64,000 bases of DNA from Caulobacterales bacterium (GCA_016183935.1 JACPDR010000007.1:111494-175493), one strand, 5' to 3'. Counted from the first letter of the stretch, positions 1 to 11,787 are shown. Numbers and translations: made by a program. The notes: a model not told the origin generated them from the sequence alone.

Positions 1-1161
1 CCCGCGGTTGATAAAGCCGTAGGCGTCGCCGCCGGTCCCCACCGCGCCGAGCGCGATGGACTGCGTCGCCGAACCGACCTCGATCGCCGGAGCGGAGCCG
101 AAGACGTTCACCACGGCGGTGGTTTCCGTGCTGTCGAGCTGGCCGTCGCCGTCCCGGTCGGTGTCGTTCCGGTTGACGGCGCCGTCGCCGTCGTCGTCCT
201 CGTCGCCGTTCTTGACGCCGTCGCCGTCGTCGTCGCCCTCGGACCCCGCGCTTGAGTAGGCGGGTGCGCGGTCCAGCAGAACCCCGCCCCCGATGTTCCC
301 CTGGATGCTGAGACCGGCCCCGCCCTGCAGCAGGTCGTCTGCATCGAGTTCGTCCAGGAACAGAAGTCCCTCGTCGTTGTCCGAATTCTCCTCGAAGCCC
401 TCGGGGCGGTCATTCGGACGCGTGGTGAAGCGATAGCCGGTCGCCGTGATGGAGGACTGGACCACCAGGCCCCCTCCGATGTCGCCCTCGAGCGACGCCG
501 CGGCCGAATTTTCACCGCGCGCGGTGATGGCGCCGCCCAGCCACACATCTCCGCTGATGTCGCCTGTCGTCCGGACGCCGTAGCTGTCGGACCCGACCAC
601 ATTGACCGTGCCGAAGACGTTGAAATTGCCCGCCAGCGGCGCTTCCAGCGAGATGCCGTAGGAGTTGTCGCCGTCGACGGCGATCGTCGATCCGCTCTCG
701 ATGACGATGTTGCCCGTCAACGGCGCGGCGCCGGCCAACCGCACGCCATAACGGCCCGATCCGTGGGCGAACGGGCCGTCGCCGTCGCCGTCATTGTCGG
801 TGTCCACGTCCGTTTCGGCGACGATGTCGTCCAGCACCGTGATGGTGCCGCCGATGGTGACGTTCGCGGTGTTGCCCCCGTTGATCAGCACGCCGGTGGC
901 GCCGTTCGCGGCGTTGACCATGCTGATCCCGCCACCGCTGTCGATGTCGAAATCATTGCTCGAATTCACGGTGACGGCCGCGCCGGTGTTGACCGAAATC
1001 AGGCCGCCGGAAGCGATGCGAATGTCGTCCGGCCCGCTGCCCGTCGCATTGGCGGTCGTGATCCGCGCCGTACGGCTCGTCGAGATCACGACTTCGGCCA
1101 TGGCGCCGGACGCCGCCAACAGGGGAGCGATCGCCACGGCGGTCGCGAGCATGATACGCAT
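1..1161 (-). CDS. Secreted repeat-rich protein, autotransporter-like (3' end outside window)
   Basis: The reverse strand is open from ATG at 1161 to the window edge (387 codons, no stop), so the C-terminus is missing. It starts with a clear signal peptide (MRIMLATAVAIAPLLAASG, cleavage near AMA). The mature part is Gly/Asn/Ser/Val-rich with repeated phrases such as 'GGLISV', 'SGGGISMV', 'NVTIGGTI' and 'SYGVRTTGDISG', typical of beta-helical passenger domains. Around residues 308-345 is an Asp/Gly-rich stretch with DDDGDG and DRDGDG loops, like thrombospondin type 3 calcium-binding repeats. An outer-membrane beta-barrel would be expected downstream but cannot be seen. Surface adhesin or autotransporter is an inference from composition. 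Confidence 0.8.
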   Translation of the reverse strand, partial: MRIMLATAVAIAPLLAASGAMAEVVISTSRTARITTANATGSGPDDIRIASGGLISVNTGAAVTVNSSNDFDIDSGGGISMVNAANGATGVLINGGNTANVTIGGTITVLDDIVAETDVDTDNDGDGDGPFAHGSGRYGVRLAGAAPLTGNIVIESGSTIAVDGDNSYGISLEAPLAGNFNVFGTVNVVGSDSYGVRTTGDISGDVWLGGAITARGENSAAASLEGDIGGGLVVQSSITATGYRFTTRPNDRPEGFEENSDNDEGLLFLDELDADDLLQGGAGLSIQGNIGGGVLLDRAPAYSSAGSEGDDDGDGVKNGDEDDDGDGAVNRNDTDRDGDGQLDSTETTAVVNVFGSAPAIEVGSATQSIALGAVGTGGDAYGFINRG

Positions 1162-1315
1162 TCAGAAGAACCCCTGTGGACGACACGCGCAGAGACGCCG
1201 GCGACCCTCTAACAGGGACCACGCCAGCCTGCCTCAAGTTTCTCGAATTTGAGGCGAATGCAAGGCCGAAGGCGACCCTCCGGGCCCGGCGGGAAGCGGG
1301 GCTATTGCACGGATC

Positions 1316-1343
1316 GGTATCAAAGTGATATCACTTTCATATC
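1316..1343. promoter_or_regulatory. Operator of three TATC-ending hexamers in 11-bp phase with a central palindrome
   Basis: Upstream of the SPFH start lie GGTATC (1316), GATATC (1327) and CATATC (1338), spaced exactly 11 bp apart. The centre is a perfect 16-bp palindrome, AAAGTGATATCACTTT (1322-1337). One-turn phasing of short sites is typical of ribbon-helix-helix repressors. An Arc-like RHH protein is the second gene of this transcript, so autoregulation is inferred. Confidence 0.6.
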
Positions 1344-1359
1344 GAATCAGGAGGGACTG

Positions 1360-2250
1360 ATGACCACGACCCATTCGAAATCCACCGAGCGCCCGGCGTC
1401 CACCGCCAACGGGTTGGTGATGCTGCTCGTCGGCCTGCTGCTGCTCGTCGGCGGCCCCATCCTCGTGGCGCAGGATCCCGACAATGCGCTCCTCGTCGTC
1501 GGCGGGATCGTCACCGCCGTGATCGGCCTGCTGCTGCTCTGCGGCCTGTATTCGCTGCAGCCCAACGAGGGCATGGCGATCCTGCTGTTCGGCGACTATC
1601 GCGGCACTGACCGCAAGACCGGCCTGCGCTGGGTCCTGCCCTGGTACAGCCGCAAGAAGGTCAGCCTGCGCGTCCGCAATCTGACCAGCGACAAGCTGAA
1701 GGTGAACGACAGGCGCGGCAGCCCGATCGAGATCGCCGCCAACGTGGTCTGGCGCGTCGAGGACTCGGCCCAGGCCCTGTTCGACGTCGACGACTATCAG
1801 GCCTTCGTGAACATCCAGGTCGACACCGCCCTGCGCGACATCGCCTCCCACTACGCCTACGACCACGGCGAGGAGGACGCCGAGCCCGAGATGACCCTGC
1901 GCTCCGACGCCGAGGACGTCGCCGGCCGTCTCCGCGACGAACTTGTCAGCCGGGTCAGCGTCGCCGGGGTGGCGGTGGACGAGGCGCGGCTGGCGCACCT
2001 GGCCTACGCCCCCGAGATCGCCGGCGCCATGCTCCGTCGCCAGCAGGCCGAAGCCGTCCTGGCCGCGCGCCGCCTGATCGTTCGCGGCGCCGTCAGCATG
2101 GTCGAGAGCGCCCTGCTCGACCTCAGCGAGCGCGCTGTCGTCGAGCTCGACGAGGACCGCAAGGCGGCGATGGTCTCCAACCTGCTCGTCGTGCTGTGCG
2201 CCGACCGCGACGCCCAGCCCGTGGTCAACGCCGGCACCCTGTACGGCTGA
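1360..2250 (+). CDS. SPFH (band 7/stomatin-like) domain membrane protein
   Basis: 296 residues from ATG 1360, which follows a strong AGGAGG-type ribosome site at 1349-1355. Upstream in-frame codons lie in the operator, so this start is preferred. The N-terminus has two close hydrophobic segments (about residues 17-38 and 45-63). The phrase '[18 protein letters not shown]' then opens an SPFH domain that runs to about residue 260, including '[18 protein letters not shown]' and the helix '[16 protein letters not shown]'. SPFH proteins oligomerise on membranes and scaffold microdomains or proteases. A one-base gap separates it from the RHH gene, indicating co-translation. No specific substrate can be inferred. 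It is unlike the QmcA-type stomatin at 59.4 kb, which pairs with NfeD. Confidence 0.85.
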   Translation: MTTTHSKSTERPASTANGLVMLLVGLLLLVGGPILVAQDPDNALLVVGGIVTAVIGLLLLCGLYSLQPNEGMAILLFGDYRGTDRKTGLRWVLPWYSRKKVSLRVRNLTSDKLKVNDRRGSPIEIAANVVWRVEDSAQALFDVDDYQAFVNIQVDTALRDIASHYAYDHGEEDAEPEMTLRSDAEDVAGRLRDELVSRVSVAGVAVDEARLAHLAYAPEIAGAMLRRQQAEAVLAARRLIVRGAVSMVESALLDLSERAVVELDEDRKAAMVSNLLVVLCADRDAQPVVNAGTLYG

Positions 2251-2251
2251 G

Positions 2252-2434
2252 ATGGCGCGTCAGAGGAAGCCGTTCCTGATGCGCGCGTCCTCCGGCGTGA
2301 TGGCGGCGGTCGAGCGATTGGCCGCCGCCGAGCTCCGTTCGGTCAACGCCCAGGTCGAGGTGCTGCTCCGTGAAGCCCTGGCGCGGCGGGGCGTTGTTCC
2401 CTCGGAAGACCCTCCGCCGACGGATGACGCTTGA
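2252..2434 (+). CDS. Arc-like ribbon-helix-helix DNA-binding protein
   Basis: 60 residues, starting one base after the SPFH stop. '[25 protein letters not shown]' followed by [13 protein letters not shown] fits the Arc/MetJ fold: a beta strand (KPFLMRA), helix A ([12 protein letters not shown]), a turn with RSVNAQ, and helix B (VEVLLREAL). The Arc-family 'RSVNxE' turn appears here as RSVNAQ. The likely role is a dimeric repressor of its own operon through the 11-bp phased sites at 1316-1343. An antitoxin role is possible in this family, but the partner is an SPFH protein and not a recognised toxin. The Pro/Asp-rich tail after residue 47 looks disordered. Confidence 0.8.
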   Translation: MARQRKPFLMRASSGVMAAVERLAAAELRSVNAQVEVLLREALARRGVVPSEDPPPTDDA

Positions 2435-2465
2435 GCTTCGCCGTCGCGGGCGCTACGGCGCGCGG

Positions 2466-3818
2466 ATGGTGAAGTCGCATATGTCCAAGGTCCGCAAGGC
2501 CCGCCGCATCCAGAAACGGGTCAGGCGCGTTGGCCCCCTCGGTATCAGCGCCGCGGAGAAGGAACTGATGAACCTGGCCGGACTGGAGGTCCAGGAAGGC
2601 GAGTTGCGCCTGATCCCCGGCTGGGACGAGGAGGTCTCCGAGACCCTGAAGGCGACCAAGGCCGCGGGCGAGGACGACCGGCCCCGGCTGGTCGACACCA
2701 CCATGCTCTACGCGCCCCGCTCGGGCGGAGTGAAACGCTACCTGCTGTCCAAGAAGGCGTGGCTGGAGGCCGAGCGTCCCGGCGTCGCCCATTCGCTGGT
2801 CGTGCCCGGCGCCCACCACAAGGCCGGCTCCGACGGCGTCGTCCAGCTTCACGCCACCAAGCTGCCGTTCGGCGACGGCTACCGCTGGCCGACCTCGGTG
2901 CGCCGCTGGGGCGCCTGGGTGGCGTCGCTGAACCCGTCCATCATCGAGGCCGGCGACCCCTATACGCCGGGGCAGGGCGCCCTCGAGGCCGGCCAGCGCG
3001 CCGGCTGCCCGGTGGTCGGCTTCTGCCACTCGGACCCCGCCGGCCTGGCCGCGCTCCACTTCGGCGAATGGGCCAAGAAGCCGGTCGAGAAGCGCTGGGC
3101 CCGGCTGTTCGGCCAGTTCGACCGCGTCGTCTCGCCCAGCCGCTATATCGCCCGCCGGCTGGAAGAAGCCGGCATCAAGGACATCGTCATCCAGCCGCTG
3201 GGCGTCGAGGTCGACACCTTCCGCCCCGACCGCCGCGACCGCGACTGGCTGCTGAAGAAGCTGGGCCTGCCGGCCTCCGCCCGCCTGCTGTGCTTCGCCG
3301 GTCGTCCGGCCCGCGAGAAGAACATCGACGTGTTGATCGAGGCCGTTCAGCGGCTGGGCGATCCCTACCATCTGGTGCTGGTCGGCGCGGGCGCGGGCCT
3401 GCCCGCCGAGGACCGCGTCATCTCCCTGCCGTACGAGGCCAATCCCAAGGCCGTGGCCCGGATCATCGCCTCCTGCGACGCCTTCGTGCACGCCAACGAT
3501 AAGGAGCCGTTCGGCCTCATCGTGCTGGAGGCCATGGCCTGCGGCCGCCCGGTCGTCGGCGTCAACGCCGGCGGGGTGAAGGAGACCGTCGACGACACCG
3601 TCGGCCAGCTGGCCAGGAGCGCCGATCCCGTCCACTACGCCGCCGCCATCGAGGCCCTGTTCGCCCGCGACATCGAGGCCCTCGGCGCCGCCGCCCGGAT
3701 CAAGGCCGTCGAGCGCTTCTCATGGGGGCGGGTGTTCGAGGACCTGTGCATGACCTACGCCGACGCCAGCGGCGAGCGGGCGTTCGTGGAGCCGCGCGGG
3801 AATTGGGCCGAGCACTGA
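2466..3818 (+). CDS. Glycosyltransferase family 4 (GT-B) protein
   Basis: 450 residues from ATG 2466. 'LVDTTMLYAPRSGGVKRYL' is the usual N-terminal nucleotide-fold opening. The C-terminal Rossmann domain carries 'CFAGRPAREKNIDVLIEAV' and the donor-binding region 'EPFGLIVLEAMACGRPVVG', with the EX7E glutamates. It probably transfers a sugar from a nucleotide-sugar onto a lipid or polysaccharide acceptor at the cytoplasmic membrane face. The start is uncertain: about 75 residues, very basic at first, precede the usual family start. ATG 2424 overlaps the RHH gene, ATG 2481 is possible, and ATG 2568 has a good GGAGAAGGAA ribosome site. Third-position GC stays high from 2481 onward, so a start near 2466 is kept. 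The acceptor is unknown. Confidence 0.85.
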   Translation: MVKSHMSKVRKARRIQKRVRRVGPLGISAAEKELMNLAGLEVQEGELRLIPGWDEEVSETLKATKAAGEDDRPRLVDTTMLYAPRSGGVKRYLLSKKAWLEAERPGVAHSLVVPGAHHKAGSDGVVQLHATKLPFGDGYRWPTSVRRWGAWVASLNPSIIEAGDPYTPGQGALEAGQRAGCPVVGFCHSDPAGLAALHFGEWAKKPVEKRWARLFGQFDRVVSPSRYIARRLEEAGIKDIVIQPLGVEVDTFRPDRRDRDWLLKKLGLPASARLLCFAGRPAREKNIDVLIEAVQRLGDPYHLVLVGAGAGLPAEDRVISLPYEANPKAVARIIASCDAFVHANDKEPFGLIVLEAMACGRPVVGVNAGGVKETVDDTVGQLARSADPVHYAAAIEALFARDIEALGAAARIKAVERFSWGRVFEDLCMTYADASGERAFVEPRGNWAEH

Positions 3819-3873
3819 CGATCTCGACATACGGCGCTCGCCCCGTCAGTCTGCGCCGAAACGGGGATCTTCC

Positions 3874-4389
3874 ATGAAACGCCTTCTGCTCGCCGCCGCG
3901 ATCTCGCTGCTGACCGCGACCTCCGTCATGGCCCAGACCATCATCATCGTCCGCCACGCCGAGAAGGCCGACGCCAGCGCCGATCCGGTCCTGTCCGAGG
4001 CGGGGCAGGCGAGGGCCCAGGCGCTGGCCGCCGCCCTGACCGACGCCCATCCCTCGGTGATCCTGACCAGCCCGCTGCAGCGCACGGGGCTGACGGCCGC
4101 CCCCACCGCGGACTATCATTCCACGACGCCGGAAGCGGTGTCTCTGGACGGCGGCGCCGAGGCGCACGCCGCGGCCGTCGCCGCCCGCGTCCGCGCCCTG
4201 CCGGAGGACGCCACCATCCTGATCGTCGGCCACAGCAACACCGTCCCCGCCATCGCCCGCGCGTTGGGGTATGCGGAGGCCGCCGACATGCCGGAATGCG
4301 AATACGACCGGATGACGGTGCTGCACCTGGCCGACGGCGAAACGCACGGCGAGGTCAGCCGCTACGGCGAACCGACGACCTGTCCCTGA
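3874..4389 (+). CDS. Secreted histidine phosphatase family protein
   Basis: 171 residues with a signal peptide (MKRLLLAAAISLLTATSVMA). The mature protein begins with the branch-1 signature TIIIVRHAEK, where the His is the phospho-acceptor and the Arg binds phosphate. It later has 'ILTSPLQRT' (second Arg) and VGHSN (second catalytic His). The short length and simple fold resemble SixA or periplasmic phosphohistidine/phosphoesterase enzymes rather than glycolytic phosphoglycerate mutase. The substrate is unknown. It lies convergent to parE, with no spacer between the two stops. Confidence 0.85.
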   Translation: MKRLLLAAAISLLTATSVMAQTIIIVRHAEKADASADPVLSEAGQARAQALAAALTDAHPSVILTSPLQRTGLTAAPTADYHSTTPEAVSLDGGAEAHAAAVAARVRALPEDATILIVGHSNTVPAIARALGYAEAADMPECEYDRMTVLHLADGETHGEVSRYGEPTTCP

Positions 4390-6519
<2,130 letters not shown>

Positions 6520-7881
6520 ACCGATACTGTGCTGCGATTCGGGGACCGGTCTGGTAGGCCCGGCGGCGCTTCTCCACAAGCGGGACAGGGCTTGGCGCCG
6601 GCGAGGGCAGGATGGCCCGGGTCAGCACCGCCATGAACAGCACCCACGGCAGCCCCTGGTGGGCCAGCAGGATCGATTCCGACAGGCTCAGCACGAAGAA
6701 GGCGGCGAGGAAGCCCACCGCCCACCAGCCCTCGCGCGCGCCCTGGCCCATGGAGCGCAGGAGCGTGATCAGGGTCGTCGCCGCCATCAGGGTCCCGACG
6801 AGGATCGCCCCCGGCCAGCCCAGTTGCACCAGCAGGTCGATCCAGCCGTTGTGCGCGTTCGGCACCGGCCACTGCGTTTCCTTGCGGACCCAGTCGGCGG
6901 GCACGGACTCGCCCTCGCGACCCCAGAAGGCGCCATAGCCGTAGCCGGTCCACGGCTTGTCGGCGACCTTGCGCATCAGGGCGTCCCAGATCTCGGTGCG
7001 CCCGGTCAGCGACGGATCCTTGCCCAGCGCCTCCAGCACCGCCACCGAATGGGTCTCCCAGACCCATAGCCCGGCCCCGGCCAGCACCACGGCGAGCCAG
7101 ATGGCCACGACGCTGAAGACCGGTCCCCCGCGCCGCAGCGACCAGAAGCCGCCCACGAAGGCCAGCCCGATCATCAGACACAGCAGCGAGGTCTTGGACT
7201 GGGTCGCCAGCACGAGGATCGACGACAGCCCCAGGGCGATGGCCGGCAGCAGCCGGCGCGGGTCGGGCGAGGCCAGGCAGGCGGCCGAGGCCGTGGCCCC
7301 GATAACCATCACCGCCCCCATCTGGTTCTTCTCGTACCAGAGCCCGCGCCACAGGCCGGCGTTGTCGTACTGGTGCACGCCGATCGAGGGAAAGGCGAAC
7401 ACCATGACCAGGCTGCCCACCGCCATCAGCAGCGCCGTGTGCATCAGCAGCCGCGGCAGGTGCGGCCCCCGGAACACCGCGCCCAGATAGAGGGCGAACA
7501 CCCCGCTGATCGCCAGGGCGATGACCCGTCGGCTGGTCGTCTCGAAATCGATCGACCAGTAACGCGAGGCGAAGGTCAGCCCCACCAGCAGCGCCACCGC
7601 GATCGCCGCCGGCCACGCCCGCCACAGCCGCTCGATGCGAAACAGCACCAGGCCGAAGATCGCCGCATAGGCCGGCAGCCAGACCAGCCGCAGCACCGGC
7701 GTCTCTTCCTGCAGCGGCGCGAACACCGGCCCGATCAGCGCCCCGGTGAGCATGGCTATGATGACGACGCAGACCGCCCGCTCCCACAGGCTGGGAGGGG
7801 TTTCGATCAGGACCGCGTCTGGACGGGACTCGCGCACCGTTGCAGGGTCGGCGAACGGGCTTAACGAAGGGTTGGAATCCG

Positions 7882-9042
7882 ATGGCGCGCGACCTTCTCC
7901 GCCACCGCGACGGTCATCACGCCCGGGTCGGCTTCGTCGAACTGTTCTTCGACCTGGTCTTCGTCTTCGCCATCACCCAGGTTTCGCACACTCTGCTGGA
8001 GCACCTGACCTGGCTGGGCGCCTTGCAGGCGGCCATGCTGCTGGGCGCGCTGTGGTGGGCGTGGATTGACACCAGCTGGATCACCAACTGGCTGGACCCG
8101 GACCGGCCGCTGGTGCGGCTCATGCTGTTCGGACTGATGGCGGCGGGACTGGTTCTCTCAACCTCGCTGCCCGAGGCCTTCGGCGAGAGGGGGCTGGTCT
8201 TCGCGGCGGCCTTCGTCACCATCCAGGTCGGGCGTGGGCTGTTCACGCTCTGGGCGGTTCGCGACGACGCGGTCCTGCGAACCAATTTCCAGCGGATCGT
8301 CGCCTGGGCCGTGGTCGGCGGAGCGTTCTGGATCGGCGGCGGGTTGGCCGATGGCCAGACGCGGCTGCTGATCTGGCTGGTCGCGCTGGCGCTCGAGTTC
8401 GCCGGCCCCATGACCGCCTTCTGGTGCCCCGGGTTGGGCGGCGCCCATACCAGCGACTGGAACGTGGAGGGCGCCCACCTGGCCGAGCGCGTCGGTCTGT
8501 TCGTCATCATCTGCCTGGGCGAGTCGATCATCATCACCGGAGCGACGTTCGCCGACCTCGCCTGGACCACGCTCACGGTTTCGGCCTTCGTCAGCGCCTT
8601 CCTGGGAGCGATCGCCATGTGGTGGCTCTATTTCAGCGCCAAGCACGACCAGGCCTCGAACGTCATCGCCGGCTCGGACGATCCGGGCGCCATCGCCCGG
8701 CGCGCCTACACCTACGCCCCCATCCCGCTGGTGGCCGGCGTCGTCGTCACGGCGGTGGGCGACGAAATGGTCCTGGCCCACCCCGCAGGACACATCGAGC
8801 CCGCCGTCGCCTGGGTCCTGCTGGGCGGTCCGGCGCTGTTCCTCGCCGGCACGGCGGCGGCCATCTTCGCCGTCTGGAAGCAGTGGTCGCGGCCGCGCCT
8901 GGCGGGCCTCCTCGCGCTCGGCGGCCTCGCCTTCGCCGCGCCGATCTCGACCCCGCTGGCGCTCTCGGCGGCCGCGACGGCGGTGCTGCTGGCGGTCGGG
9001 GCGTGGGAGACCTGGACGCCCCGGCGGGCGAACCCGGCCTGA
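7882..9042 (+). CDS. Low temperature requirement protein A (LtrA) family membrane protein
   Basis: 386 residues from ATG 7882; the reading frame opens earlier but ATGGCGCGC fits the family start. 'HARVGFVELFFDLVFVFAITQVSH' is the LtrA signature at the first membrane segment. About ten hydrophobic helices follow, with 'HLAERVGLFVIICLGESII' in the middle and 'YFSAKHDQAS' later. The family is named after a Listeria gene needed for growth at low temperature; its biochemical function is unknown. It is transcribed away from the O-antigen ligase gene; the two starts are about 45 bp apart, so promoters overlap there. Confidence 0.88.
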   Translation: MARDLLRHRDGHHARVGFVELFFDLVFVFAITQVSHTLLEHLTWLGALQAAMLLGALWWAWIDTSWITNWLDPDRPLVRLMLFGLMAAGLVLSTSLPEAFGERGLVFAAAFVTIQVGRGLFTLWAVRDDAVLRTNFQRIVAWAVVGGAFWIGGGLADGQTRLLIWLVALALEFAGPMTAFWCPGLGGAHTSDWNVEGAHLAERVGLFVIICLGESIIITGATFADLAWTTLTVSAFVSAFLGAIAMWWLYFSAKHDQASNVIAGSDDPGAIARRAYTYAPIPLVAGVVVTAVGDEMVLAHPAGHIEPAVAWVLLGGPALFLAGTAAAIFAVWKQWSRPRLAGLLALGGLAFAAPISTPLALSAAATAVLLAVGAWETWTPRRANPA

Positions 9043-9048
9043 GCGGCT

Positions 9049-9330
9049 TCAGAATCCGGCCAGCGCCTCGTCGATACGGCGCACGTCCTCCGGCCGATCC
9101 CGCCGGCTCAGCTTCAGGGCCTCGCCGTCCCGCCGGATCGTGGTGCAGCGCAGATCGTTCAGGTTCCCGTCGATCTCGGCCCGCCGCGCGTCATCATAGG
9201 GCTCCTCGCCGGCCCAGTGCTCGCACATCTCGGCCCGCTCGACGAACCGCGTGACCGCGTCGTCGCTCCAGGTCGTGGAGGCGCACCCCGACAGGGCTGC
9301 GGCGGCGACCGCGAGAACCAGCATCCGCAT
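9049..9330 (-). CDS. Small lipoprotein coupled to the UvrD-type helicase
   Basis: 93 residues with a lipoprotein signal: MRMLVLAVAAAALSGCAS, with lipobox LSGC. The mature part is short, charged and without a recognised domain, and has two further Cys (EMCEHW and DLRCTT). Its ATG shares one base with the helicase stop (TGATG), so it is translationally coupled. The function is unknown; an envelope lipoprotein with no link to DNA repair is likely. Confidence 0.75.
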   Translation of the reverse strand: MRMLVLAVAAAALSGCASTTWSDDAVTRFVERAEMCEHWAGEEPYDDARRAEIDGNLNDLRCTTIRRDGEALKLSRRDRPEDVRRIDEALAGF

Positions 9331-11669
9331 CAGGTCTTCTCCACGAAGGTGTCGATCACCTTCTTCTCGCCCGCCTTGTCGAACGCCACCAGCAGCTTGT
9401 TGCCCTCGATGCCGGTGATGTGACCGTAGCCGAACTTCTGGTGGAAGACCCGCTCGCCCTTGGCCCAGTTCGCCCCCGCCTTCGGGTCCGCCGTGGCGAT
9501 CAGCCGGCCGTCGCCCTCGATCAGCGCGTGCCGGGCCGGCTTCGCCGCCGGCGTCCGCGCCGCCGTGAACGACTGCGCCCGCTTCCAGCCCGGCGAGGAA
9601 TAGCCGCTGCCGAAGGTCGGCATCTCGTCCCAGCGGCTCTTGGCCTCCTTCATGCCCGATGAGACGCCGTAGTAGCCGGTGTCGCTCTCGGCCTCGACGT
9701 GGTCGATCGGCAGTTCGTCGACGAACCGGCTCGGCAACTGCGAGGTCCAGCGGCCATAGACCAGCCGGTTGGCCGCGAACGAGATCCGCGCGTCCTGCTT
9801 GGCCCGGGTCACGCCGACGTAGGCCAGCCGGCGCTCCTCCTCGAGCCCCTTCTCGCCCTTCTCGTCGATGCTGCGCTGGCTGGGGAAGACGCCTTCCTCC
9901 CAGCCGGGCAGGAAGACCAGCGGGAACTCCAGCCCCTTGGCCCCATGCAGCGTCATGACCTGCACCGCGTCGTCGGCGCCGCCCCGGTCGAGGTCCATGA
10001 CCAGGGAGACGTGCTCCAGATAGGCGGGCAGGGTATCGAACGCCTGCATCGACTGGGTCAGCTCCTTGAGGTTGTCGAGCCGCGTCTGGCCGGTCGCCCG
10101 GTCGGCCTTCTGCATGTCAGTGTAGCCGCTCTCCTCCAGCACCGTCTCGGTCAGCTCCCAGTGCGTCGTGGTCTGAGCCAGCGCCCGCCAGCGGTCGATG
10201 TCGCGTACGAAGTTCGACAGCGCCGTCCGCGTCCGCGCCTGCAGTTCGTCCGAGACGATCAGGTCGCGCACCGCGGCCATCGCCGACACCCCCGACAGCC
10301 GCGCGATCTGCAGCACCTTCTGCACGCTGGTGTCGCCGACGCCGCGCTTGGGCACATTGACGATCCGCTCGAAGGCCAGGTCGTCGTCCTCGCTCAGGAT
10401 CAGCCGCAGATAGGCGTGGGCGTCGCGGATTTCCGCCCGCTCGAAGAAGCGCGGCCCGCCGATGACCGTATAGGGCACGGCCAGCAGCACGAACCGCTCC
10501 TCGAACGCCCGCATCTGGAACGAGGCGCGGACCAGCACCGCCATGTCCTTGTAGGCCATGCCCTGCCGCCGCGCCGTCTCGATCTCGTCGGCGATCAGCC
10601 GGGCCTCGGCCTCGCCGTCCCAGACCCCGCGCACCCGCACCTTGTCGCCGCTCAGGTCCTCGGTCCACAGCGTCTTGCCCAGCCGCCCCTTGTTGGCGGC
10701 GATCAGGCCCGAGGCGGCCCCCAGGATGTGCTGCGTCGAACGGTAGTTGCGCTCCAGCCGGATCACCTTCGCGCCGGGGAAGTCGCGCTCGAAACGCAGG
10801 ATGTTGTCCACGTCCGCGCCGCGCCAGCCGTAGATCGACTGGTCGTCGTCGCCGACGCAGCAGACGTTGCCGGTCGAGGACGTCAGCAGCCGCAGCCACA
10901 GATACTGGGCGACGTTGGTGTCCTGATACTCGTCGACCAGGATGTAGCGGAACCGCCTGCGATATTCCTCAGCGATATCCGCGTGCTGCGACAGGATCGT
11001 CAGGTTGTGCAGCAACAGGTCGCCGAAGTCGCAGGCGTTCAGACTGACCAGCCGCGCCTGATAGGCGGCGTACAGCGCGTGCCCCTTGCCGTTGGCGAAA
11101 TCCTCGGTGGAGGGCAGCTTCTCGGGCGTCCAGCCGCGGTTCTTCCAGTGGTCGATCAGCCCGCTCAGCGAGCGCGGCGTCCACCGCTTGGTGTCGAGGT
11201 TGGCCGCCTCGAGCAGCTGCTTGCAGACCCGCTCCTGGTCGTCGGTGTCCAGGATGGTGAAGGTCGACTTCAGCCCGACCAGCTCCGCGTGCCGCCGCAG
11301 GATCTGAGCCGCCACCGAGTGGAAGGTCCCCAGCCAGCGCAGCCCCTCCGCCGACGGCCCGATCAGATGGGTGATCCGCTCGCGCATCTCGCGCGCGGCC
11401 TTGTTGGTGAAGGTGACGGCCAGCAGCTCCCACGGCCGCGCCCGCCCGGTCGCCAGGATGTGCGCCAGACGCGTGGTCAGCACCCGCGTCTTGCCCGTGC
11501 CCGCGCCCGCCAGCACCAGCACCGGCCCGTCCACCGTTTCCACCGCCTCGCGCTGCTCGGGGTTCAGCCCCGCCAGGTAGTCGGGCGCGCCGGACGGCTC
11601 GACGCCCCCGGGGCCGCGCGAGCGGGCGAGATCGGAAATACGCGGGGCAGGGGTGTCAGGCAGACTCAT
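9330..11669 (-). CDS. uvrD: UvrD/PcrA-type superfamily 1 DNA helicase
   Basis: 779 residues; an ATP-dependent 3'-5' helicase for nucleotide-excision and mismatch repair and for removing RecA or stalled polymerase. Motifs in order: Q-motif 'LNPEQREAV', Walker A 'GAGTGKTRVLTTRL', Ia 'VTFTNKAAREM', II 'ILVDEYQDTN', III 'VGDDDQSIYGWRGAD', IV 'LERNYRST', V 'VQVMTLHGAKGLEFPLVFL', VI 'RRLAYVGVTRAK'. The C-terminus ends in a Tudor-like element ('VFHQKFGYGHITGIEGNKL') as in PcrA/UvrD. ATG 11669 is chosen because the 23 upstream codons are not family-like. Confidence 0.93.
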   Translation of the reverse strand: MSLPDTPAPRISDLARSRGPGGVEPSGAPDYLAGLNPEQREAVETVDGPVLVLAGAGTGKTRVLTTRLAHILATGRARPWELLAVTFTNKAAREMRERITHLIGPSAEGLRWLGTFHSVAAQILRRHAELVGLKSTFTILDTDDQERVCKQLLEAANLDTKRWTPRSLSGLIDHWKNRGWTPEKLPSTEDFANGKGHALYAAYQARLVSLNACDFGDLLLHNLTILSQHADIAEEYRRRFRYILVDEYQDTNVAQYLWLRLLTSSTGNVCCVGDDDQSIYGWRGADVDNILRFERDFPGAKVIRLERNYRSTQHILGAASGLIAANKGRLGKTLWTEDLSGDKVRVRGVWDGEAEARLIADEIETARRQGMAYKDMAVLVRASFQMRAFEERFVLLAVPYTVIGGPRFFERAEIRDAHAYLRLILSEDDDLAFERIVNVPKRGVGDTSVQKVLQIARLSGVSAMAAVRDLIVSDELQARTRTALSNFVRDIDRWRALAQTTTHWELTETVLEESGYTDMQKADRATGQTRLDNLKELTQSMQAFDTLPAYLEHVSLVMDLDRGGADDAVQVMTLHGAKGLEFPLVFLPGWEEGVFPSQRSIDEKGEKGLEEERRLAYVGVTRAKQDARISFAANRLVYGRWTSQLPSRFVDELPIDHVEAESDTGYYGVSSGMKEAKSRWDEMPTFGSGYSSPGWKRAQSFTAARTPAAKPARHALIEGDGRLIATADPKAGANWAKGERVFHQKFGYGHITGIEGNKLLVAFDKAGEKKVIDTFVEKT

Positions 11670-11787
11670 CGGGAGAACATAAGGGGCACGGAGCCCGATG
11701 TCAGCGCCCGCGTCGTCGCGTTGCCGGGGAACCGCCAAGCCTGACCGTCGTTCCGTCGCTGACAGGGATCAAAGGGAAGGGATACCC

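Noticed and set aside
121..260. CRISPR or true tandem repeat in the GTCGCC-rich DNA
   Set aside because: The pattern reflects Asp/Gly codons of a coding region and has no spacer-repeat structure.
1249..1359. Extension of the SPFH protein to an upstream ATG at 1249
   Set aside because: The added codons run through the palindromic operator, and ATG 1360 has a much better ribosome site.
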